This document shows, in pieces, positions 1 through 11,394 of a DNA stretch of 64,000 nucleotides; the first letter of the stretch is position 1; each line of letters starts with the position of its first letter. Made by a program: the position numbers and the translations under genes. A model generated the notes under the pieces. That model was not told the DNA's origin. It saw only the letters and a list, made by a program, of their open reading frames with translations, and made no database searches. The DNA is from Ianthella basta (lineage: Eukaryota > Porifera > Demospongiae > Verongiida > Ianthellidae), in the NCBI GenBank assembly GCA_964019415.1, contig OZ025872.1, positions 7,457,322 through 7,521,321 on the forward strand, written 5' to 3'.

Positions 1-270
1 ATTGTATGTACTTACTCGGATGTAACTTCCGTACTGGGTGGGCCGAGCTCTTTAGCGTTCCCTGTATGAGCAATAAAACCTTCTATGTGAAGGGAAGATA
101 TATCCCCTCGCAGGTAACTGAACAAACCTTTTGGACGGGTCCTCCACATGGCTTGTGATGCAAGTCACTGGCTAAGCTAATATTTCGACTCCCGCACAAC
201 CACCATCCAATCACTTGGTGCGCAAACGTTTATATTGTAGTAGCTAACTGAATAATTTGGCGGTAGTTAG

Positions 271-278
271 TATAAAAG
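271..278 (+). promoter_or_regulatory. TATA box of HSPA12-like gene 1
   Basis: TATAAAAG lies about 50 bp upstream of the favoured start codon at 324. A TATA box here would place transcription initiation near position 300, so the ATG at 300 would sit at the very cap site. This supports the next in-frame ATG as the real start. Confidence 0.6.
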
Positions 279-323
279 GGCACAGTAGATTATCACACTA
301 TGCGTATTCAAGTAGCGTCAGAC

Positions 324-3300
324 ATGGCAGCTTCGGTGCGTACTAGCTCTTCCTTTTCTGGGAGCCTTCTGAAGACTGTTGGTGCTATTGACTTCGGAAC
401 TTGTAATACACGAATAGCGTTTGGAATGAGACCTGTAGCTTCCGCAAAACAAACGGGAACTTTTAGAGTACAATTGATGACTGAGTGGGAAGAAAGCAAA
501 GGCAACCCCGACATGGCGCCTACGTCTATCCTTTTTAACAAAGCTAAGGAAGTGGTTGCGTACGGTTTTGCAGCTGAAAATATGTTTAAGCACCTTGGCG
601 ATGGAGGGGACGAGCATTATTTTTTTCGAAACTTCAAGATGGATTTGCACGGCCGTGAGGTATGTAAGCTTTCGAGTACAATTGATATATTATGCTATAA
701 CTTGGATACCCTACCCCTTATACAGACATTTAGTCCGGACCAACCCCTCAGAGCTTCCAACAAAGGCACAATGCCAGCTATCCAGGTTTTCTCTGCAGCG
801 CTGAGGTATCTATCAAGGAAATTGGTCAAATTCATCAAGAATACAGTCGAAAACTCAGGAGTGGAAAATGTTGAAGATATTCTATGGGTTCTGACTGTTC
901 CAGCCATTTGGAAACCAGGTGCAAGGCATTTCATGAGAAAGGCAGCTTTTGAGGTATGCAAAGAATGGGGCAGACAGGTTTGAGACAATGAATGTTAATA
1001 GCATAGCTAGTTCACATCTCTCAGGTTTATAAAACCTTGACTTGGAACAGTCAACAGCGGAGTGTGATGGCAATGATACCTAGTGTGTTACTTACAATTA
1101 GTATATAGTCACTATTCAGTATCAGTCAAGTGCATCATGTGTTAAGCACCTTAGGACAACTGTCCTACAGTTAGAGGAATTGACTGTGTGAGGTATGTAT
1201 GCGCTGAGACACCCAGTACTAGGTAGTGATTAAATTGAAATAGGTGAAACTGAGTATCGAGAAGCAAAGTATTGTGTAGTTGTTCATCCAGTGTATTTAC
1301 GCATTCATGGAGTGATATTAGTCGGCATGGTTAATGGCATCTTTCACTTCCTATAGGTACCACTATTGCTACCACTTTTGGGGCGCTATATACATAGTTT
1401 TCAGATGTAGGCATTTGTAAGGCTTCATGTGTGTAATGATGTATATTTGTATAATATAATTAATTAATATATTATACAAATATACATCATTATACACATG
1501 AAACCTTACAAATGCCTACATCTGAAAACTGTGCAAACAACAATATTATTGTTGTTTGCACAGTATAATTATATAGTGTTACCAGGAAACCATGTTTTCT
1601 CAGTCATATATCTCCTAATCGGACATGGTTTCTTTGGTAAAGGTAAATATATTTATATACCATACTTTTAGGGGATGCATTGGTGATATATACCCTTCAA
1701 GTGTGGTGTATATCAGTCAGCACTGTAGTGCTGTCTATGTATGGATGGTGGTGGTTGTGTGTATGCTGTAATGCAAACAAAAAGTAGCACTATTACCGTA
1801 TGGGGTTGAAAACTGGCAAAAAAGGCTGCCCATGTTGAAGTATCAGTTGTACATTACGCAGGACTAACCTTACTTCCACTCGAAAGTGCTTGCTCCCACA
1901 GAACATGACCTCGACATTTTTGTGTTTCGTCTTCTACTGCTTCAGTTTCTTCTTCTCTGACAGCAGTAGCACACGAACTATAGTGAGTACAAGAACGCTT
2001 TTACCATAGTGCTACTCCGATTTCCATTGGCTGTGTTCCTTTGCAGAAATTTCAGCGAGCAAGTTTCACAAATGGGGTTCTGGAGACGTAGTGGGGGGCA
2101 GACCATAATTATTTCCAAGAGAAATTAAGGTCTGGAACATATAATTCCTATAACAAAGGATTCGATGGATGTAGAAGTATGAGGCATTAATTGAAACCAG
2201 GAGCACTTAATCAGCGTTCCTGTTGAAACATGATGCCTTGGTCAAAGATAGAAGTGGGCCTAGAACTGCAAGTCAGTCCAAACCATGACAATGTGGGTGA
2301 TTTAATCATGTGAGTCCTGTCTTTCTCCACATTAAGTAGCATTTTCTCCCAAATGGACAGCCTACAGAAGCTACACGGAATGGGAATCACTTCAAAACTT
2401 AATAAAAATGGTGTCCCAAATAGTGAACTGAAACTTGTGTTCCAGGGCAAGTCGTCCACCTTCTCTACAGCACATTCTCCAGCCCCCCTTCTTGCATTCC
2501 ATGTTATGCATTTGGTGCAGGAGTACACTGTCACTGGATAGTTGCAAGGACTTCCTGGAACTATTTGTTTAAATGTCATTCGACCCATATCTATAATCAA
2601 ACAGGGCACCTTTTCACTGCAAGCTGCATGTAGTTCATATTGAAATAGTCTGTCAGGATTGACAAACTGTCAATCACTGAGTCAATCATGTCATTCTTCT
2701 TGGCAGATGCTGTTTTGACTAGCCTTTCCATGGTTTATGCAAATGTGTGTCCATCAGTACTTTGCTTGTCTTGCTGTCTCTACAACTTGGCTGTACTGGT
2801 ACAGTGTATTCACCTTTGCCTAGTTGAGTTACATAGGAATGCCTTACCGCATACACAGTGTGTTTGCTTGCATTACAATACCTAGTAGGATATTCAAAGA
2901 ACACAAAGAACACTCTAATCAAAGCAGCTGCATGTAAATGTTTCACCCAAATCAAAATATATAAAGCTGACAGTCTGTGTGTCTGTGTGTCTGTCTGCGT
3001 GTTTGCTATACATGCGTGCATTTCTTGTGTCATTGGTGTCAAACTCGCTGTGGTTGCTGGGGGCACCGGGAGTCAGGTTTTAACTGGGGTTGACGTTGCC
3101 CATCTTACAGTTTGCAGTGAGTTATCCTTCTATTTCCACTTTTTCTTTTGTGGACGGCCTCCATTTTTAATTATTGTTCCCATTGACTCCTGGTTTTATC
3201 AGACTTGATCGACTGTTGTCCCACAGTCAAATTTAAACATAATCATCACACCAGCTAATATTTAATTTTTAGCTGTAGCATGGTTGCTGAGGGCATCAGG

Positions 3301-6300
3301 GGACAGGCACAGGCACTGTAGCTAGCCAAAGGCGGGCCTCTCTGATAGCAAAAAATTAATTGTATGGCTGATGGCAAAAGAATGATACCCTTAATATATT
3401 TAATCTTTTCTAGTCTGTGTGTTTGTTTGCTTGTGCGTGGCATTAAAACAGACATTTGATTGAATGATGCAATGATGTAACTGCAAACATGGCTGCTCTG
3501 CTAGTGTGCATGTGCCTCGCAGCCAACCGTCTCTTAGACACTCCTTAATTTGGGTCTCCCAGGCACGACGCACACTTGTGCAGAAGTTTACTGTTATCTG
3601 GTGCAGGGCCATAGCACAAGGATAGAAACCAGTCCAGCCATGACATAGCATACCCAACCTTCTAGGGGGGTCAGGGGGTATGCCCCCCCTCCCCCCAGGA
3701 AATTTTTGAAATCTGGATGCTCTAAGATCAATTCTGGGGCATTTCAAGACTATCAATTTCCCACTCACATGTGTTCAACAAGCTGAGTCTTAAAGCATTT
3801 TGTTGCAGCAAACCTGTCAATGGCCTTCTTGCATGTGACAAATAACATTGAATCGGTCTTGATTTAGCTGTCACAACAAGATCTTGCAATAGTCATGCTC
3901 ACACTATGTAGCAACAGCTGTTGCATGTGACAGCTTGACTGTGTAGTACAACACTTCATATTGTGGGAGTATCACAATAGATCAGCAGGCACTTAAGCAT
4001 AGATGTAGGATCCCCATGCTTACAGTATAGTAAGGTGTCTTATAACATCTACAGGATGATTAGCCTCGTCCCCAGGCCCTTCGCGTTAATTGCAGGGGAG
4101 GAGAAACGCGCAAACAGTGTATACCAGGCCGTCTTTCCCGCCCATGCTAATTATCGCAAACGGCCTGGGGGACGAGGCTACAGGATGATGTAACATTATT
4201 CTAATTTTATGCAAACGTCATTGTAAGATGGCCGTCGTGCAGCACAGAAATAGATTGTTCATTTAAGTGCTATTTTACTTAGTAACTAAGCGAAATTCAG
4301 CCACCCGCTCGCAGTATGGAGACCAATTGGTAAGCAGAGCTATGCAAACCTTTGGTTAGTGTCCCCTGAAATCTGACAGTCTCTTAAAATGCTTAGCTTT
4401 GATTTTTAGAAATCTTGTCTTTGAGGATATGGCTGGACCGGCCAGACTGGGTGCTACGGCCCTGTGGTGTGAGGGAGTTGCTCTGGCTATCGGTTCATGG
4501 GTATTTTTGTTTCACTATTTGGGTACTTTAGCTGTCAGCGTTCTGGGCTTCTCTATCGCGAAGTAAGCTATTACGCAGAAAGCTTGCTTGGCTTTGGCAC
4601 TACCATCTCAATTGGCTAAGGAAAGACATGACCATGCAATACTTTAACATGGTGTAGGTGTAGCTGTATGTATTGTGCTTGCAGTGACAGTGGCCAATGT
4701 CAGTGCAAAACAAGATCAGTACTATTCCCAGGCAAAGTCACCCAGCTGCAATCACCCAAATGGTAATGGATGGCCTGCGTTATCCACTCAGTGAGGCGAA
4801 GTGGAGCGAGCACAACTGAAGGCCGGGCTTGCTCGTATTATGTTAATCTTACCCATTCACTGTATATGCAGTGATAATCACATATCCTATTCCATTTGCT
4901 GACCACAAACCTACAGTGAAATATATATGGATTGTTGCTTACTGTCATCTATAGTTATCAAGTTTCACAAGAGTAATGTTTGCCACATTTCAACTACATG
5001 CTGCACATCTAACTAATTTGCAAAGTAGAGACTTTCTTATCAGTCCATAGATACACAGTTATAATAATTGCATAGCTACCAAGGTCACAACTGTTCATAT
5101 TCTATGCAGTCTCAACTTGATCCTTGTTCATTTATACAATCTTTGCCTTCACTTTCAATTGCAGGCTGGACTCTGTCGTCTCAGTGCAGGTGAGCATGAT
5201 CACTTGGTGATAGCTCTGGAACCAGAATGTGCTGCTCTTTACGTTTGGAACCAACGTGAGGAACATCATGACCCAGAATCACGGTCTGTCAACTATGCCG
5301 TGGTTGACTGCGGGGGAGGAACTGTAGATATTGCTTATCATTCAGTCATACCAGCACCAAAGGAAGAGATGATGGTGGTGAAGGAGCTTGCCCCACCAAG
5401 CGGAGGGCCTTTTGGTGGAACACTGGTTGACAATGAATTTGAAATGGTTTTAGACAAAGTGTTTGGGTGTTCATTCGTGAAAGCATTGAGAGAACATTAT
5501 GCAGATGTTTGGATGGGGTTTATGAGTGATTTGGAACGGGGAAAGACAGGGCTTCATGCGAAGAAGGATGATGAAAAAGTGTATTTTGATCTCTCAATGC
5601 AGTTTGCAGATGCTTGTCAGGAAATCACTGGGCAATCAGCGAGGTCATTGTTGAAAGACTGCAAAGTTCCAGGCGTTAAGTTTGCTAACCTTAAACTGCA
5701 AATCGATGTTCGTACGGTGAAGGAGTGGTATAGAGATTCAGTCACAAAAACATGCAGCTGCATCAATAATGACCTAAAGGGAATAAGGGAAAAAGTTACT
5801 GCATTGCATATGGTGGGAACATTTTCCAAATCCCGCTACCTTCTCGATGAGGTAAGAACTGGAGTGAAAGGAATAAAGGAAGATGACATTTTCAATCCTG
5901 AAGAGAGCCATGTTGCCATTGTGAAAGGAGCCGTACTCTATGGCTTTAATCCGAGCATTGTCCAGGAGAGAGTAGCAGCCCTTTCATATGGAATAGGTTA
6001 TTCAACAGACTTTGACCCATCTAAGCACCCAGATTCAAAAAAGCAGATAATTGATGGAAAGGAAATTTGCAATGGTTTGTACCGAGAATTCATAGCAGTG
6101 GGCACAAGAATCACAACTGATACTGTATATGAACGCTCAGTGAAACCAGGAAAGAAAGATTCAAAAAGGACTACTGTTAACATCTTTTGTGCTCCTCACA
6201 ACGTTATGTTCCTAGATGATCCTGGTTGCAGAAAGCTAGCATCCATTCATGTGGAGCTTGGTGATAGTGGAACAAGACCAGATAGACGTATTAACGTCAT

Positions 6301-6394
6301 AATGAAGCTTGGTGGGACAGAGCTGTATGTGATTGCTACAGACGAAGTCACAGGGGAATCATTCGATGCTTCCATTGACTTTGAATTTCAATAG
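324..6394 (+). CDS. HSPA12-like atypical Hsp70 family protein, copy 1
   Basis: Three exons are read as 324-659, 726-953 and 5165-6394, giving about 597 aa. Both introns are phase 0 with GT-AG ends; intron 1 is only 66 bp and happens to lack stops. Visible Hsp70 ATPase motifs are phosphate-1 IDFGTCNT (about residues 22-29), TVPAIW (169-174), phosphate-2 AVVDCGGGTVD (233-243) and the adenosine-type motif MVGTFS (404-409). Family knowledge: HSPA12 proteins keep the Hsp70 nucleotide-binding fold but have a reduced, atypical substrate domain; here only about 120 aa of beta-rich sequence follows the ATPase. A cytosolic location is expected, as no signal peptide is seen. ATG 300 is in frame, but ATG 324 matches the MA start of the paralogues, has a better context and fits the TATA position. 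Intron 2 (4.2 kb) carries MITEs. Confidence 0.88.
1396..1530. repeat. Long near-perfect inverted repeat (fold-back element)
   Basis: Two arms of about 63 bp are reverse complements with very few mismatches and meet at an AT-rich centre near 1463 (ATTAATTAAT). The arms start AGTTTTCAGATG and end CATCTGAAAACT. It looks like a fold-back MITE or recently formed palindrome; no coding potential is seen. Confidence 0.8.
1528..1564. repeat. Perfect 37-bp palindrome
   Basis: ACTGTGCAAACAACAAT is followed by its exact reverse complement around a 3-nt centre. It shares its first bases with the end of the longer inverted repeat, so the two palindromes abut. Confidence 0.8.
1581..1638. repeat. Third inverted repeat of the cluster
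   Basis: ACCAGGAAACCATGT pairs with ACATGGTTTCTTTGGT across a loop of about 27 nt, with one mismatch. It is probably part of the same compound element as the two preceding palindromes. Confidence 0.6.
4061..4180. mobile_element. MITE with TAGCCTCGTCCCCAGGCC termini
   Basis: A 120-bp element has inverted ends TAGCCTCGTCCCCAGGCC and GGCCTGGGGGACGAGGCTA and no coding capacity. It is flanked by the direct repeat CAGGATGAT (4052-4060 and 4181-4189), the expected target-site duplication. A shorter relative with the same termini is at 47311-47392. Confidence 0.8.
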
Positions 6395-7939
6395 ACTAGT
6401 AGCTAACAACGCAATTTGGACACCTGTGGTTGTTTGCTGTAAACCCATCCTTTAGAAATGTAGGTGTTGACATTAACTAGGTTTATGTTTATCTCTTGCT
6501 CCAGTGACCAAGGTTACATAGTAATTCAGATGTAGAACTGATGGTTACACTGAAACTCTATATTCGTAATTGCTTGTGTAAAAGTGAAATAGTGCTACAG
6601 TTGTAGTCTGGATGCCCATGCTGATCATACTCTGACATGGTTGCACCACTTGGATATTATGTATTAATTAAATCCATAGTTGTGTGGGTGTTAAAGAGCA
6701 AACATACAATGATTCAGCTACTGGATTATTTGAGTTGCTTGATTAAATTTGTAGGGATCAGCCAATTACACTGACACATCTTAGTCGTACCATATAAAAG
6801 CAAGGCAGTGACCACTGCAGTATATAACTCTAAAGTCTTCGTTAGATCTGTCGCTACATGAAGTTGCTCCTCCTACACATTCTGGTGTATACAACAATTA
6901 ATTTCAGATGTGAAATAAAGTAACCAATTTAACCTGCATGGTTATATGCTGGGCTAGCACATACCATTTGTGTACTTTTATACAATCATACAATCATACT
7001 TACATACGTACATAAATTGGTTCAGTTGAATCTGGAAGAAACACCTCCAGCCTTTCTTGTCATGCGCTTCTTTACACAAATCTTGCTGATCTTCTGTCTG
7101 CATGCTACAGTCCCTCAGGACAGTGTCCAGGTATGGTGGTTATCCCGCATGCCATGCCTGCCCTTGCTCTGGGCTCCCACATTAGTAGTTGGCATGCTGG
7201 TTGTGGGGCATAGCTGCTCATGCGGGCACAGTGATCAACAAACTATGGCCTCTTCGATCGAAGCCTCTCTGACACTGGCTGAATGTTTCACTTGAGCGTT
7301 GGTCTGGATCTTGCCATCTGATCCCTGGGGCACACCTTAGTAGTAGGTGTAGGTGCTGTACAGAGCTCTCTCTTTGACAGTGTCCATGATACTGCAACTG
7401 CAGGAAGAGATGTACACGATCAGGTGCCAACACACGGACTAATGATGAAGCCATGGAAGTTGTTCAGTTTGGCACATCTCAAAACGTAGTTGCCTGCCAG
7501 TACAAACAAGTATATATATATATATATGGTGCCTGAGTATCCCTTGCAGTACCCCAGCTGATTGATTAATGGGTCTGCTTCTAGTCTCTCGTGGTCAATA
7601 ACACCTAAGCTCCATAATAGAGTTATACATGTTTATGCTTTCTCATGAAGTGACCCTTTTTGTGTCAATCACCCTGGAAAATGGGAAATCTGAGAAATGC
7701 TGTGATAGGACAATACAGATAGTTGTCTTGAATCATCCTTAGGAGAGGAAGGTGTAACTAACAAATGCATGGTAGTATTCATGCTAGGGCTAGTGGGGGT
7801 CAAACTCACAAGAATTGGCCAGTTCATGTTGCTGCTTATGACTTATATCCCACATTACAATTATCTATCTAAATTTGATTCTCAAGTCCATATGTATTAT
7901 GACTTACTCGAGATGATATAATTGACTGATGAAACTAGT
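6395..7939. other. 3' flank of HSPA12 gene 1 and intergenic DNA
   Basis: No credible gene was found. AATAAA at 6914-6919 is a possible poly(A) signal about 520 bp after the stop codon. A (TA)n run lies at about 7511-7527. Short open frames near 7017-7454 show no recognisable domain. Confidence 0.5.
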
Positions 7940-10580
7940 CCATCGTCCTTTAGATGCCTGACTAGATCATATGACAACAGAGAGAAGGTCAACATGGGCT
8001 ACCTGGCAGAGAGGGAGGAGCTCCAATCATTGCTGCCAAGGTAGACTAAGCAATGGGATTCATTTCTTTCATCTTGGATTCTGCTCAGCAGATGGTGACC
8101 AATAGTGTAGTACATAGCCTAAGTTCCATTGGATACACAGTGTAGTTGGATTACTAGCTAGACAGAAGAGTCAAACCCTAAATTATGTAGCTGCAATTCA
8201 TTTCACAAATGTCTGATACGCTGTTGGACTGACTAGTCATCTGGAAGACACAGTCTAACAAGATTACATCTGTACCAGCTATAATCCTCATCACATGTTT
8301 CTCACTGAATTAATATATCCTAGCACTGCCACCCCACCCATTGAAGTAACCTGTAACAGTGCAGAGTGTGTCACTGCCTTTACAGGGTGGGACACTGGGT
8401 AAGAGAGTTTAATGAAGAAAAAAATCAACTCTACAGAATGCTTCTGCCACAAGGACTGTCAGTTGTAAGTCTTTTCAATACCCATCTCTCTAACAGTTTG
8501 AATTATTGTCAGTAGTGATTTTCCATTGCATGGCAACTCAACAACAGTATTACCTGGGTGTGGTGTGGTGTGACTGTGACTAGGTTGACCCTGACCAATC
8601 CAGTCTGTGGCCACCCAGGAGAGGAGAGGGAGGGTCTCTTCCATACATAACAGCTGTCGTCATGGCAACTCAAACACAGCATTCCTTGGTTGTGTGGTGT
8701 GTTGTGATCATGACTAGGTTGACCCTGGCCCAACCCAGTCTGTGGCCCACCAGGAGAGGAGGGGGAAGGGCTTCAAACATGACAGCTGCTGTTGTCATGG
8801 CAACTTAGCCAATTTCTATTAGCCAATTCCCAAGCCACTGTAACTTTATTCATTTAGGTCTTCTTGTGCAAACTTAACAAAATATTCGTTTATTTGAAGT
8901 CCTATGACCAGACTGAGTAGATACTGGCCCAGCCCATTCATCCACCCCTTAGATGTTTGACCAGGTCTTATGACAACAGAGAGAAGGTCAACATGGGCTA
9001 CCTGGCAGAGAGGGAGGAGCTCCTGTCTCCATTTACTGCTACCATGGTAATTAACCAATTGGATTTCTTGCTCCCATCTATAGATTCTGCTCAGCAGGTG
9101 GTGACCACCACTACAGTTTATAGCCTACGTTTCATTGGATGCACAGTGCAGTTAAGCTACTAGCTGGACAGGAGAGTGAATCACTAAATTACATAGCTAC
9201 ATTTCATGCAAACTTCGCACTCTCTATGTACGGATGGTACAGGCTGTCACTTTCTCCCTGTGTCAACATATTACTCTGGCTAGCTCAAAACTGCAGCGGT
9301 ATAGCCAGCACTCTTTTCATCTTTGGCACCCATTGTAAGGGATGGAACACAGGAGGGATGATGGAGAGTATCTCACAGTCGATGACGTCATTTGCACATA
9401 CGTACATAGCTATCTGGGTAGGCAGCTGCACTCACCAAAAAGAGAAAGTGCAAGGAATGACAAGAGGGGTACTGTACATCACTGTCACTGCATGACGTGT
9501 TTCAGTGCTTTTTAACCAATTGTTGATTGTGGAACACAAATTTTAACAAAAGAATTGTCTTATGTTACAAGCAACTAATACACAGTTGGACTGCATGACT
9601 AGTCATCTGGAAGACATGGCCCAACAAGATTACATCTGTCCTAACTAATCCTCATCACATTTTGCTTCCTGAATATCCTAGCACTGCCTGACCACCCACT
9701 GAAGTGACCTCTAACAATGCAGAATGTGTGCTGTCCTTCACAGGGTGGGAATTAAATATATATTATATGTAGCTAGCCTTTCATAGTAACATAACATAAA
9801 AGAACATTGTCTATGTCCATGATGTGGTAGAGGCTCTTTGCGGTTATTATGCAATTATGAATTACAGTGGAACCGGTCTAAGACAACCACCAGTCGACCA
9901 GTTCTAACTGACCTCTACAGAAAGGTGGCTGCTCTACAGAGGTAGATTGTAATGTTTTATTGCTATTTGGGGCCAGAGAGGCTGGCTGTTTTGAAGAGGT
10001 GGCTATCTAACACAGTGACCACCTTGGACAGGTTACACTGAGTTATTCTTGATTTAACACTTGAGTGATAACATAGCAGCAATCAACCAATAATACAGGA
10101 TACTGTGGCCAAAAGGCTTTGTCAGTTGTAAGCAATGCAGTAAGCCTATTCAGTATCCATCTCTCTCTAATAGTTCAAAATATCTTCTGTAGTAAAATTC
10201 ATAGCTTGGGAACACAACACCCACATTCCTTGGTTGTGTGGTGCTGTGATCATGACTAGGTTGACCTTGGCCCAACCCAGTCTGTGGCCCACCAGGAGGG
10301 GAGGGGGAGGAGCTCCAAACATAACAGCTGCTGCTGTCATGGTAGCTTGGCCAATTTTTATTAGCCAATTCCCAACCCCACTGTAATTGTATTCATTTAT
10401 GTGCTCTTATATAAACTTATCAAAATATTCGTTTATTTGAAGTCCTATGACCAGACTGAGTAGACACTGGCCCAGCCCATTCATCCACCCCTTAGGTGTC
10501 TGACTAGGTCATATGACAACAGAGAGAAGGTAAACATGGACCACCTGGCAGAGAAGGAGGCCTAGAATATCCTGGCTCCA
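7940..10580. repeat. Dispersed/tandem repeat block, same family as 26.6-32.8 kb
   Basis: The block contains diverged units recurring at 26.6-32.8 kb. Shared markers include CCTATGACCAGACTGAGTAG (near 8900 and 10441), ATGACAACAGAGAGAAGGT, GGCAGAGAGGGAGGAGCTCC, and a stretch reading TTGACCCTGGCCCAACCCAG. Only short open frames occur and none resembles a known protein. The nature of the parent element is unknown. Confidence 0.75.
9864..10040. mobile_element. MITE with ACAGTGGAACC ends
   Basis: A unit of about 177 bp begins ACAGTGGAACCGGTCTAAGA and ends GGACAGGTTACACTG, with roughly inverted termini and internal GTGGCTGCTCTACAGAGGTAG. Full copies recur at 28303-28479, 31447-31624 and 51545-51718, and half copies near 29460-29580 and 32600-32724. 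Confidence 0.65.
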
Positions 10581-11394
10581 TTTATTGTTGCCATGGGCTG
10601 AATGTATATATTTATCTCATACACCACCACCACACAGTCCAAGTTACTATATCACAGCTGCCAAAACATGTGCCAGTAGAGTATTCATGCTAGTTGTTCA
10701 TAGAAAAAGGCCACCAGTGCATATTACAGTGGGCCCGTACGTGGCAGCATAAGCATCATTTGCACCACCACATGTGCCAGAAATTGAATGCGCTCAATGG
10801 TTGAAGAATAGAACCACCAGCGCAAGTTACAGCCATTCAGAACCTGCACTGCTGCCATTGGAGTGCACGCTGCAGCAAGCAAATGTAAGCTTGCCTAAGG
10901 GCATGTCACTGAATGGGGATATGGACAGAAATTCAATGGCATGCCCTTGGGCAAATTACATTTGCTTATCTCATACCCAGGTAAGCAATACTTCCATTGT
11001 ACTCAAAAATAATAGCCTTCCATGACACAATCAACAGGCACAATTTTGATGTGATCAGAGAGAGCTGCACAAAATGCTGAATAACCCTGAAGTAGTAGCA
11101 AACCACTCCTGCAACCCCACCCACAGCAGTGTGAGGGACTATATAGGGTCTAGCTTGATAGACTACTTCACTCACTGAACAGTACTCCACCCACTTTTAT
11201 CATGCATTACTTGGAATGGATATATGGTTCATGCACTGGACATCGAGTCTGGGCACCATACACCTGATAGAGTATAATTATTATTATATGACATTATGCA
11301 AACGTTCTGCACTTGTGTCAAAAATACTACTAGAAGCAATTCTACTCTAAGTAGTCTACATTCCTATTGGGTTTGTTGTGCCATGAAAACATGT
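10581..11394. other. Intergenic DNA downstream of the coiled-coil gene
   Basis: No gene, RNA or clear repeat could be supported here. This is the 3' flank of the minus-strand gene that ends at 11395. Confidence 0.4.

Larger units (their letters stand above)
954..5164 (+). other. Intron 2 of HSPA12-like gene 1
   Basis: This 4.2-kb intron runs from GTATGC to a pyrimidine-rich stretch ending in CAG. I see no convincing coding exon in it. It holds three adjacent inverted repeats (1396-1638), a TG-rich stretch near 2975-3005, a G/C-homopolymer repeat near 3660-3700 and a MITE at 4061-4180. Confidence 0.7.

Noticed and set aside
660..725. Reading through the first intron of HSPA12 copy 1 as coding
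   Set aside because: The 66-bp stretch is open and in frame, but it has GTATGT and CAG ends at exactly the site of intron 1 in the paralogues and no counterpart residues in them.
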